NCBI GenBank assembly: GCA_934541015.1
Contig: CAKTDC010000011.1
Span: 23,054 to 87,053 of the forward strand
From: an uncultured Luteimonas sp.
GTDB taxonomy: Bacteria; Pseudomonadota; Gammaproteobacteria; Xanthomonadales; Xanthomonadaceae
Direction: 5' to 3'
DNA length: 64,000 bases
Numbering within the stretch: the first letter of the stretch is position 1; each line of letters starts with the position of its first letter. The notes under the pieces were generated by a model. That model was not told the DNA's origin and did no database searches. It saw only the letters and a list, made by a program, of their open reading frames with translations. Shown piece by piece: positions 10,505-18,280 of the stretch. A program made the position numbers and the translations under genes.

Positions 10505-11710
10505 ATGCCGCAACTCGCCCGCCGCATGGGCCGCGCCAGGCAGAGCGCGATCATGCTCGTCGCCGAAAAGGCGCGGCAGCTCAAGGCGCAGGGGCGCGAC
10601 ATCATCGGCTTCTCGATCGGGGTGCCCAACTTCCTGCCCGGCGCGCACGTCTACGAGGCCGCGCGCGCCGCGCTCGAGCGCGACTCGGGGCAGTACGGCA
10701 GCAACCGCGGCTCGGACGCGCTGCTCGACGCCTTCCTGGGCCACCTGCAGTCGCTGGGGCTGAACGGTTACGGCCGCGCCAACTGCGCCACCGGCATCGG
10801 CGCCAAGCACATCCTCTACAACCTGTGCGAGGCGCTGCTCGACGAGGGCGACGGGCTGGCCTTTCCCACGCCGTACTGGACCACCTATCTCGACATCGGC
10901 GAGCTGCTGGGCGCCGATGTGCAGCTGCTGCCGTGCCCGCCGGAGCAGGACTACAAGCTGGTGCCCGCGCAGCTCGACGCCGCGCTGGCCAGGAAGCCGA
11001 AAGTCTTCCTGTTCAACAATCCTTCCAACCCGACGGGCATGGTGTACACCGCCGCGGAGATCGCCGCGCTGGCCGAGGTCATCGCCGCGCACCCGGACAC
11101 CTGGGTGATCACCGACGACATCTACAACCGCATGGTGTTCGACGGCGTGGGCTACCACAACTTCGTGCAGGCCCGACCGGATCTTCGCGACCGGGTGATC
11201 TTCGTCGACTCGCTGTCCAAGACCTGGGGCATGCCAGGCTGGCGGGCGGGCTTCATGGCCGGGCCGGAGCCGGTGGCCGCGGCGCTGACCGCGCTCAATT
11301 CGACCCACGTCACCAGCCTGCCGGAAGTCGTGACCGCTGCCGCCATTGCCGCGCTCTCCGGGCCGCAGGACGTGCCCGACGCGAAACGCGTCGAGTTCCA
11401 GGACAAGCGCGACCAGGTGATGGCCGCGCTGGCGCGGATTCCCGGCGTGGCCTGCCCGCGTCCGCAGGGCGCGTTCTACGTGTTCCCGGACATCAGCGTG
11501 GCGTTCGGAAAGACGCATGCGCCGTCGGGCACGAAGATCGGCAGCGATGTCGAGCTGTGCAACCTGCTGCTCGATGCCAAGGGCGTGGCCTGCGTGCCCG
11601 GCTCGGCCTTCGGCGAGCCGCGGGCGATCCGGATCAGCTACACCTGCCCGACGCCGCAGCTGGCGCCCGGCATGGAGCGGATCCGGGAGCTGTTCGCCGA
11701 ACTTGTCTGA
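10505..11710 (+). CDS. PLP-dependent class I/II aminotransferase
   Basis: This is a fold-type I pyridoxal-phosphate enzyme of 401 residues, most like bacterial aspartate-type aminotransferases. Visible features are the SIGVPNF start of the catalytic fold, NNPSNPTGMVY, the TDDIYNRMVF turn, and the cofactor lysine at about K239 in SLSKTWGMPGWRAGF. The C-terminal substrate arginine lies in AIRISYTC. The exact substrate cannot be read from the sequence; aspartate/2-oxoglutarate is a reasonable guess. It starts at 10505, where MPQLARRMGRA fits the family N-terminus. It is followed after 15 bases by a glutaredoxin-like gene. Confidence 0.85.
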   Translation: MPQLARRMGRARQSAIMLVAEKARQLKAQGRDIIGFSIGVPNFLPGAHVYEAARAALERDSGQYGSNRGSDALLDAFLGHLQSLGLNGYGRANCATGIGAKHILYNLCEALLDEGDGLAFPTPYWTTYLDIGELLGADVQLLPCPPEQDYKLVPAQLDAALARKPKVFLFNNPSNPTGMVYTAAEIAALAEVIAAHPDTWVITDDIYNRMVFDGVGYHNFVQARPDLRDRVIFVDSLSKTWGMPGWRAGFMAGPEPVAAALTALNSTHVTSLPEVVTAAAIAALSGPQDVPDAKRVEFQDKRDQVMAALARIPGVACPRPQGAFYVFPDISVAFGKTHAPSGTKIGSDVELCNLLLDAKGVACVPGSAFGEPRAIRISYTCPTPQLAPGMERIRELFAELV

Positions 11711-11725
11711 GCGGAGGCGCTGCGG

Positions 11726-12082
11726 ATGCGGATACTCGGGCTTCTCCTGGTGGTGGCGCTGGTCGGCGCCGGGATGCACTTGTTCGGCAACCGCGAGCCG
11801 GAGCTGCATCCGGACGATCCGCGCAACGGCACCGGCGACGATCGCATCGTGATGCTGGCCGCGGAGTGGTGCGGCTACTGCCGCAAGCAGCGCAAGGATT
11901 TCGAACTGGCGAACGTCCGCTACCGGCTGCTCGACATCGACACGCCCGAGGGCGATCGCGCGATGCGCGCGCTGGGCAAGCGCGGCGTTCCGGTGACGGT
12001 GATCGGCCAGGACGTGGTGAGCGGCTACAACACGGCCGCATTGGACGAAAAGCTGATTCCGCTGGGATACCGGGTCTACTAG
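11726..12082 (+). CDS. Membrane-anchored glutaredoxin-like protein
   Basis: The 118-residue product has one N-terminal hydrophobic segment (LGLLLVVALVGAG, residues 4-16) and then a thioredoxin-fold domain with the redox pair in EWCGYCRKQ and the cis-proline segment GVPVTVIGQ, followed by GYN. The arrangement suggests a thiol-disulfide protein tethered to the inner membrane and facing the periplasm, or an exported one. It starts 15 bases after the aminotransferase gene, so the two may be cotranscribed. The partner is unknown. Confidence 0.75.
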   Translation: MRILGLLLVVALVGAGMHLFGNREPELHPDDPRNGTGDDRIVMLAAEWCGYCRKQRKDFELANVRYRLLDIDTPEGDRAMRALGKRGVPVTVIGQDVVSGYNTAALDEKLIPLGYRVY

Positions 12083-12191
12083 TGTCGTGTCCCGATGATC
12101 CATCGTGCGTGTGCTGCCCGGTGTCCGATGATGGCGCCGGCGTTGCGGGCGCGCCACCTGTTTGCCCCCACAAGATGACAAGGAACTACCG

Positions 12192-13175
12192 ATGAAAGCT
12201 CCCGTTCGAGTCGCAGTCACCGGCGCCGCCGGCCAGATCGGCTACGCCCTGCTGTTCCGCATCGCCTCCGGCGAGATGCTGGGCAAGGACCAGCCGGTGA
12301 TCCTGCAGCTGCTGGAACTGCCGATCGACAAGGCCCAGGCCGCGCTCAAGGGCGTGATCATGGAGGTCGAGGACTGCGCGTTCCCGCTGCTGGCCGGCAT
12401 CGTCGGCACCGACGATCCGGAAGTGGCGTTCAAGGACGCCGACTACGCCCTGCTGGTCGGCGCGCGTCCGCGCGGCCCGGGCATGGAGCGCAAGGACCTG
12501 TTGCTGGAGAACGCGAAGATCTTCACCGCCCAGGGCGCGGCGCTGAACAAGGTCGCCAGCCGCAACGTGAAGGTGCTGGTGGTCGGCAACCCGGCCAACA
12601 CCAACGCCTACATCGCGATGAAGTCCGCGCCCGACCTGCCGGCGAAGAACTTCACCGCCATGCTCCGCCTCGACCACAATCGCGCGCTGAGCCAGCTGGC
12701 CGGCAAGGCCGGCGTGGCCGTGGGCGATATCGAGAAGCTGGTGGTGTGGGGCAACCACAGCCCGACGATGTATCCGGACTACCGCTTCGCGACGGCCGGG
12801 GGCGAGTCCCTGAAGGACCGCATCAACGATGCGGACTGGAACGCGAACGAGTTCATTCCGAAGGTGGGCAAGCGCGGCGCGGCGATCATCGAGGCGCGCG
12901 GGCTGTCGTCGGCGGCTTCGGCGGCCAATGCGGCGATCGACCACATCCGCGACTGGGCACTGGGCAGCAACGGCAAGTGGGTGACGATGGGCATCCCGTC
13001 CGATGGGTCCTACGGCATCCCGGAGGGCGTGATCTTCGGCTTCGCGGTCACCACGGAGAACGGCGAGTACACGATGGTCCGCGACCTGCCGGTCGACGAC
13101 TTCAGCCGGCAGGCCATCGACAGGACCCTGGCCGAACTCGAGGAAGAGCGCAGCGGCGTGGCGCATCTGCTCTGA
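12192..13175 (+). CDS. mdh: Malate dehydrogenase (NAD)
   Basis: This TCA-cycle enzyme interconverts malate and oxaloacetate. The 327-residue product is of the cytosolic-type MDH family used by many proteobacteria rather than the E. coli type. It shows the nucleotide-binding [10 protein letters not shown] near residue 10, [28 protein letters not shown], the substrate arginine in MLRLDHNRA and the catalytic histidine in [11 protein letters not shown]. The ATG at 12192 follows AAGGAACTACCG. A strong terminator follows, so the gene is probably monocistronic. Confidence 0.96.
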   Translation: MKAPVRVAVTGAAGQIGYALLFRIASGEMLGKDQPVILQLLELPIDKAQAALKGVIMEVEDCAFPLLAGIVGTDDPEVAFKDADYALLVGARPRGPGMERKDLLLENAKIFTAQGAALNKVASRNVKVLVVGNPANTNAYIAMKSAPDLPAKNFTAMLRLDHNRALSQLAGKAGVAVGDIEKLVVWGNHSPTMYPDYRFATAGGESLKDRINDADWNANEFIPKVGKRGAAIIEARGLSSAASAANAAIDHIRDWALGSNGKWVTMGIPSDGSYGIPEGVIFGFAVTTENGEYTMVRDLPVDDFSRQAIDRTLAELEEERSGVAHLL

Positions 13176-13202
13176 GCGGCTGGCGTCAGGGATAACGAGA
13201 AG

Positions 13203-13229
13203 CGCCGGGCATCTGCCCGGCGTTTTTTT
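13203..13229 (+). terminator. Rho-independent terminator after mdh
   Basis: CGCCGGGC (13203-13210) pairs with GCCCGGCG (13215-13222) around a 4-base loop, followed directly by seven T residues. Confidence 0.9.
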
Positions 13230-13356
13230 CGGTTCTTCTCGCAGGTGAGGAGACTGCTTTCACTTCCGCCGTCGGCAGGGCGCGGCGTCCTTCCGAAAAT
13301 CGATGCGAAAACCCGGGGCCGGCTTTCGAACTTCCCCGCATTCACCGCATCCGATG

Positions 13357-14703
13357 TCAGGGCCAGGGCATCCCGGGATCGACATCGCGGTCCAGCGTCC
13401 ACACGATCTCGCGCCCATCCGGGTCGCGGCTGAGGTGGAAGTTCGCGGGTGCGCCGGTCGCGATGCGCGCGGGTTTGCCCGAGGCATCGGTGGCGGGGAC
13501 GATGAACAGACCTTTCGCGTTGATCACTTTCCGCGCGGGCGTTCCGGGCGGAGCGTCGAGATCGCCGATGTCGCTGATGCTGCCCTCGCGCCAGGCCAGC
13601 GGGTGGCGGAAGTTCACCAGCAGGTCGGCGCGCGTGCGCGGCTGCCCGGGCACGGCGAGCGTGGCGCCGCTGATGCGCAGGTCCGGCCAGACCGCGCCGT
13701 TCTCGGGCAGGTCCCGGTAGAGGGCCGTCGGCATGCCGGCGTGGCTGCCGCTGGCGATGCTGTCCAGCGCCGCCACCAGCCCGAGGAAATACAGCTTGCG
13801 CAGCTGCTGCTTCTCCGCGTCACCCTCGATGCCGCCGGCTTCGATCAGCACCGTGCTGGTGCCCCAGGCCGTCGTCATGTCGCCGAAGCCGCGCGGGTTG
13901 AAGGTCTCGTCCCAGCGCGCCAGGTGGCCGCCGAGGTAGGGCTCGAGCGCGGTGCGGATGACGGCTGCGACCTCCATCGCGCGCGCGCGGACGTCGTTGA
14001 TCTCGTTGGCCTCGTTGTAGGCCGGCGCGAGCAGCGCGATCGCCACCGCGCGATCGGAGTCCCCGGCGCGATAGCCCGGCCGCTGGTCGTGCAGGTTGAA
14101 GCCGTAGGCCGGGCGGATCCGGTCGTGCAGCGCCTTGAGCGTCTGCCCCTCGGGCGTGGCCAGGCGGCGTGCGTCGCGGTTGATGTCGATGCCCTGCGCG
14201 TTGCGGCGCTGGAAGCGCGCGGCGCCGTCGGGATTCACGATCGGCATGAAGTGCAGGGTGGTGCCCTGGCGCAGCCGCTGCACCAGCGGGTGGCGCGGGT
14301 GTTCGCCGAGGAAGCGGAACAGATCGGCCAGGGCCATGGTCGCGGTGCTCTCGTCGCCGTGCATCTGCGACCACAGCAGCACCCGCGTGCGGCCCTTGCC
14401 CCAGCTGACGTGGCGCAGCGGGCGGTCCTCGACGCTGCTGCCGATCTTCTCGACCCGGAATCCCGCGCTGCGGCCGAGCATGGGCAGGGCGATGTCCCAC
14501 CAGTGCCCCGCATCGAAGTCGCGCTCGTCCAGGCCCGGCGCGCGCAGCGCGTCGTCGTAGAGAGCGTCGAGCGCGGGCAGCCACTCCGGAGCGGCGGGAA
14601 CTCCGGCGGGCTGCGCGGCGGGCGCCGGATCCGTCGCGGCGCGCGCATCGACGCAGGAGAGGGTCAGCAGCAGCAACAGGACAGGCAGGCGCATGCGCGT
14701 CAA
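13357..14703 (-). CDS. Secreted M14-family zinc carboxypeptidase
   Basis: The 448-residue product has a leader (MRLPVLLLLLTLS after MTR) and a carboxypeptidase-type domain. Zinc ligands are visible as H115 and E118 in MHGDES and H205 in FNLHDQRPG; the general base glutamate is E288 in VLIEAGG. NPDGAARFQRRNAQGIDINRD is the family core, cited here as NPDGAARF and DINRDARR. A C-terminal domain of about 130 residues follows. Peptide or peptidoglycan substrates are both possible. The ATG at 14694 (MRLPV) is an alternative start. It reads toward the mdh terminator. Confidence 0.82.
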   Translation of the reverse strand: MTRMRLPVLLLLLTLSCVDARAATDPAPAAQPAGVPAAPEWLPALDALYDDALRAPGLDERDFDAGHWWDIALPMLGRSAGFRVEKIGSSVEDRPLRHVSWGKGRTRVLLWSQMHGDESTATMALADLFRFLGEHPRHPLVQRLRQGTTLHFMPIVNPDGAARFQRRNAQGIDINRDARRLATPEGQTLKALHDRIRPAYGFNLHDQRPGYRAGDSDRAVAIALLAPAYNEANEINDVRARAMEVAAVIRTALEPYLGGHLARWDETFNPRGFGDMTTAWGTSTVLIEAGGIEGDAEKQQLRKLYFLGLVAALDSIASGSHAGMPTALYRDLPENGAVWPDLRISGATLAVPGQPRTRADLLVNFRHPLAWREGSISDIGDLDAPPGTPARKVINAKGLFIVPATDASGKPARIATGAPANFHLSRDPDGREIVWTLDRDVDPGMPWP

Positions 14704-14749
14704 CGGGAGTCTGGGGGCAGGGGCAAGGTTCGCACGCGCGTCGGCGATG

Positions 14750-16003
14750 TCAAACCGCGGCGCCGTTGGATGCTTCCCGGACCGTGTCCGGCGCCACCCC
14801 GCTGTAGCGCGCCCGCGGCCGGATCAGCTTGCCGGTATCCTGCTGCTCCAGCGCATGCGCCAGCCATCCGGCGAGGCGGCCGGCGGCGAAGATGACCAGG
14901 GCCGGCGCCGCGGGCAGGCCGTGCACCTGGCACAGGGTGGCGAGCAGGAAGTCGATGTTGGGGCGCTGGCCGCTGCTGTCGGCGGCGCCGTCGATCACCG
15001 TGCGGATGCGCTGCAGGCGCCGGTTGCCGGGTCGAGCCTCCTCCAGCATCGCCAGCAGCGCGGCGGCGCGCGGATCACCGTCGGGATACAGGACGTGGCC
15101 GAAGCCGGGAAGATCCTCGCCGCGCTCCCAGCGCTGGGCGATGCAGGCGGCCGGCGAAGGCGCGGCCAGGGCGTCGCCGATCAGGGCGTAGGCCCGCGCG
15201 GTGGCGCCGCCGTGGCGCGGCCCGGACAGCGCGCCCAGGCCGGTGCACACGGTGGCGTGCAGGTGCGCGCCGGTGGAGGCGACCACGCGCGCGGCGAAGG
15301 CCGAGACGTTGAGTTCGTGCTCGGCGCACAGCACCAGCGCGGCGCGCACCAGGTCGGCGAAGCGCGCATCGCGCGGCTTCCACTGCCCTGCGAGCAGGCG
15401 GTGCACCGGCGCCGCGCCGGAAGGTGCGGCGACCAGCAGGGCCGCGTTCTGGCGCAGCAGGGTGGCCGCGATGCGCCGCCGCGCCGTCGGCGAAGCGCTG
15501 AAGGCGCTGCGGGCGCCGGGAGCGAGCAGCGGGATCACAGCCATCGCCCGCTCCAGCGGCGGAAGTTCCGGGTCGGCGGCGAGGCTGCGGACGGGCTCCG
15601 GCCAGTCGGCGTCGGGTGGCCGGGCGAAGGGATCGTCGTCGCCGCAGTCCCACAGCAGGCGGGCGACGTCCTCCAGCGTGGCGCCGCCGAGGGCGGCCTG
15701 CACGGCGGAACGGCCGCGGTAGTAGGGGCCGTCCGGGCGGATCAGGGAGATCCGCGTGTCCAGCACGGGCAGCCCGCGGTCCAGGCTCTGCGCCGCGCCG
15801 CGGGCGGCGCCGCGGCCGTCGCGCTTGCGCTGGATCAGCCGCTCGACATCCCGCCGCAGGTAGACGCGGCTGCGGTGGTCCGGCCCCGGTCGGGAGTCGA
15901 TCAGGCCGCGGCTGACGTAGGCGTAGAGGGTCGCCGGGCTGATGCCGAGCAGGGCGCAGGCCTCGCGCGCGGGGATGAGTTCGCCGTCGGCAGGATCGGT
16001 CAT
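14750..16003 (-). CDS. Citrate synthase-like protein with N-terminal helix-turn-helix
   Basis: The 417-residue product combines a MerR/excisionase-type helix-turn-helix (residues about 8-60: IPAREACALLGISPATLYAY, then YLRRDVERLI) with a full citrate synthase domain. The catalytic residues of citrate synthase are all present: H229 (AEHELN), H264 (GPRHGGA), H303 (GFGHVLY) and D351 (PNIDFL), as are the arginines in DPRA and RPRARYSG. It is divergent from the methylcitrate genes prpB-prpC, with palindromes in the shared promoter. I infer a metabolite-sensing regulator of propionate metabolism that may keep activity. The start at 16003 keeps the palindrome outside the gene; an upstream in-frame ATG at 16039 would place it inside. 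Confidence 0.8.
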   Translation of the reverse strand: MTDPADGELIPAREACALLGISPATLYAYVSRGLIDSRPGPDHRSRVYLRRDVERLIQRKRDGRGAARGAAQSLDRGLPVLDTRISLIRPDGPYYRGRSAVQAALGGATLEDVARLLWDCGDDDPFARPPDADWPEPVRSLAADPELPPLERAMAVIPLLAPGARSAFSASPTARRRIAATLLRQNAALLVAAPSGAAPVHRLLAGQWKPRDARFADLVRAALVLCAEHELNVSAFAARVVASTGAHLHATVCTGLGALSGPRHGGATARAYALIGDALAAPSPAACIAQRWERGEDLPGFGHVLYPDGDPRAAALLAMLEEARPGNRRLQRIRTVIDGAADSSGQRPNIDFLLATLCQVHGLPAAPALVIFAAGRLAGWLAHALEQQDTGKLIRPRARYSGVAPDTVREASNGAAV

Positions 16004-16012
16004 GAGGACAGG

Positions 16013-16041
16013 TTGATTAATTGAATCAAGATTGATCAATC
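16013..16041. promoter_or_regulatory. Double palindrome in the prp divergent promoter
   Basis: TTGATT (16013-16018) and AATCAA (16024-16029) form a perfect inverted repeat with a 5-base centre. Immediately after it, GATTGATCAATC (16030-16041) is a perfect 12-base palindrome. Both share the half-site TTGAT. This AT-rich patch in a GC-rich genome lies between the HTH-citrate synthase gene and prpB, as expected of an operator for that protein. Confidence 0.65.
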
Positions 16042-16103
16042 AGAAGAAGGGTGCCACATTGCAGCTCATCGCGGAACCCCGCTGAACCGTTCGAGCCCCG
16101 GCC

Positions 16104-16988
16104 ATGACGACCTCTTCCGCAGGCGCCCGCTTCCGCGCCGCCCTCGCCGCCGAATCGCCGCTGCAGGTGATCGGCGCGATCAACGCCAACCACGCCCTGC
16201 TGGCGCAGCGCGCCGGTTTCCGCGCGATCTACCTGTCCGGCGGCGGCGTTGCGGCAGGCTCGCTGGGCCTGCCGGACCTGGGCATCAACACCCTCGAGGA
16301 CGTGCTGGTCGACACCCGCCGCATCACCGACGTCTGCGACCTGCCGCTGCTGGTCGACATCGACACCGGCTTCGGCGCCAGCGCCTTCAACATCGAGCGC
16401 ACGGTCAAGTCGCTGATCAAGGCCGGCGCCGCCGCCTGCCACATCGAGGACCAGGTCGGCGCCAAGCGCTGCGGCCACCGCCCGGGCAAGGAGATCGTAT
16501 CGCAGGGCGAGATGGTCGACCGGGTCAAGGCCGCGGCGGATGCGAAGACCGACCCCGACTTCTTCCTGATCGCGCGCACCGACGCCATCCAGGTCGACGG
16601 CGTGGACGCGGCGATCGAGCGCGCCATCTCCTGCGTCGAGGCCGGTGCCGACGGCATCTTCGCCGAGGCTGCCTACGACCTCGACACCTACCGTCGCTTC
16701 GTCGACGCGGTGAACGTGCCGGTGCTGGCCAACATCACCGAGTTCGGCGCGACCCCGCTGTTCAGCCGCGACGAGTTGGCCTCGGCCGGCGTGGCCATCC
16801 AGCTGTTCCCGCTGTCGGCCTTCCGCGCCGCCAACCGGGCCGCCGAGGCCGTGTACACCGCGGTGCGTCGCGACGGCCACCAGAAGGCCGTGGTCGACGC
16901 GATGCAGACCCGCGAGGAGCTGTACGAACGCATCGGCTATCACGCCTTCGAGCAGCGCCTGGACGCGCTGTTCGCCTCGACGAAATGA
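16104..16988 (+). CDS. prpB: Methylisocitrate lyase
   Basis: PrpB cleaves 2-methylisocitrate to pyruvate and succinate, the last step of the methylcitrate cycle for propionyl-CoA. The 294-residue product has the signature KRCGH with catalytic C123, and the magnesium-site acidic residues D58, D85 and D87 (LVDIDTGFG). NPLSAF-type segments appear as [13 protein letters not shown]. It is the first gene of the rightward prp cluster, 100 bases from the divergent HTH-citrate synthase. prpC follows after 40 bases. Confidence 0.95.
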   Translation: MTTSSAGARFRAALAAESPLQVIGAINANHALLAQRAGFRAIYLSGGGVAAGSLGLPDLGINTLEDVLVDTRRITDVCDLPLLVDIDTGFGASAFNIERTVKSLIKAGAAACHIEDQVGAKRCGHRPGKEIVSQGEMVDRVKAAADAKTDPDFFLIARTDAIQVDGVDAAIERAISCVEAGADGIFAEAAYDLDTYRRFVDAVNVPVLANITEFGATPLFSRDELASAGVAIQLFPLSAFRAANRAAEAVYTAVRRDGHQKAVVDAMQTREELYERIGYHAFEQRLDALFASTK

Positions 16989-17028
16989 CGCACGCACCGC
17001 GCCAGCATCCGCAAGCACTGGAGTCCCC

Positions 17029-18183
17029 ATGAGCGAGACCACCCCCGTCACCGGCTTCAAGCCCAAGAAATCAGTGGCCCTGTCCGGCACCGCCGCCGGC
17101 AACACCGCCCTGTGCACCGTCGGCCGCACCGGCAACGACCTGGCCTACCGCGGCTACGACATCCTCGACCTCGCGACCACGTCCGAGTTCGAGGAGATCG
17201 CGCACCTGCTGGTCCACGGCAGGCTGCCCAACCGCGCCGAGCTGGCCGCGTACAAGACGAAGCTGAAGTCGCTGCGCGGCCTGCCCGCGGCGGTCAAGGC
17301 CGCGCTCGAGGAGCTGCCGGCGTCGGCGCACCCGATGGACGTGATGCGCACCGGCGTCTCGGTGCTCGGCTGCGTCAAACCGGAGAAGGACGACCACAAC
17401 CATCCCGGCGCGCGCGACATCGCCGACCGGCTGATGGCCAGCCTCGGCTCGATGCTGCTGTACTGGTACCACTGGAGCCACAACGGCCGGGTCATCGACG
17501 TCGAGACCGACGACGACTCGATCGGCGGCCACTTCCTGCACCTGCTGCACGGCGCGCCGCCGCCGGAGAGCTGGGTGCGCGCCATGCACACCTCGCTGAT
17601 CCTGTACGCCGAGCACGAGTTCAACGCCTCGACCTTTACCTGCCGCGTGATCGCCGGCACCGGCTCGGACATGTACAGCGCCATCGCCGGCGGCATCGGC
17701 GCGCTGCGCGGGCCCAAGCACGGCGGCGCCAACGAAGTCGCGTTCGAGATCCAGAAGCGCTACGAGACGCCGGACGAGGCCGAGGCCGACATCCGCGCGC
17801 GCGTGGAGCGCAAGGAAGTGGTGATCGGCTTCGGCCATCCGGTCTACACCGTGTCCGATCCGCGCAACAAGGTGATCAAGCAGGTCGCCAAGGACCTGTC
17901 GGAGGAAGCGGGCAGCACGAAGATGTACGACATCGCCGAGCGCCTGGAGAGCGTGATGTGGGACATCAAGAAGATGTTCCCGAACCTCGACTGGTTCAGC
18001 GCGGTGAGCTACCACGTGATGGGCGTGCCGACCGACATGTTCACCCCGCTGTTCGTGATCGCGCGCACCAGCGGCTGGAGCGCGCACGTCATCGAGCAGC
18101 GCATCGACGGCAAGATCATCCGGCCGAGCGCGAACTACACCGGGCCGGAAGACCAGAAGTTCGTGCCGATCGACCAGCGCTGA
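17029..18183 (+). CDS. prpC: 2-methylcitrate synthase
   Basis: PrpC condenses propionyl-CoA with oxaloacetate to 2-methylcitrate. The 384-residue product is a short-type citrate synthase with [20 protein letters not shown] near the N-terminus. Active-site segments are [26 protein letters not shown] and PNLDWFSA. Placement directly after prpB and before acnD argues for the 2-methylcitrate role rather than the TCA-cycle enzyme. A hairpin repeat lies between it and acnD. Confidence 0.94.
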   Translation: MSETTPVTGFKPKKSVALSGTAAGNTALCTVGRTGNDLAYRGYDILDLATTSEFEEIAHLLVHGRLPNRAELAAYKTKLKSLRGLPAAVKAALEELPASAHPMDVMRTGVSVLGCVKPEKDDHNHPGARDIADRLMASLGSMLLYWYHWSHNGRVIDVETDDDSIGGHFLHLLHGAPPPESWVRAMHTSLILYAEHEFNASTFTCRVIAGTGSDMYSAIAGGIGALRGPKHGGANEVAFEIQKRYETPDEAEADIRARVERKEVVIGFGHPVYTVSDPRNKVIKQVAKDLSEEAGSTKMYDIAERLESVMWDIKKMFPNLDWFSAVSYHVMGVPTDMFTPLFVIARTSGWSAHVIEQRIDGKIIRPSANYTGPEDQKFVPIDQR

Positions 18184-18194
18184 CGAGCGAGGGG

Positions 18195-18254
18195 ATTCGG
18201 GATTGGGGATTCGGAAAAGACGAACCCGGAGCTTCCGAATCCCCAATCCCGAAT
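18195..18254. repeat. Perfect 22-bp inverted repeat between prpC and acnD
   Basis: The arm at 18195-18216 is exactly complementary to 18233-18254, with a 16-base loop. It is built of GGGATTCGG-like units, the same words that recur near recR (55265-55320 and 55918-55960). This looks like a REP-type palindrome inserted inside the prp operon. As RNA it would form a stable hairpin without a T run. Confidence 0.85.
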
Positions 18255-18280
18255 TCCGAATCCCTGCTTTCAGGCCAGCC

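Noticed and set aside
16004..16039. Longer start of the HTH-citrate synthase at 16039
   Set aside because: It would put the perfect palindromes inside the coding region and adds residues (INLDSINQPVL) unlike the domain; the ATG at 16003 fits the HTH start better.
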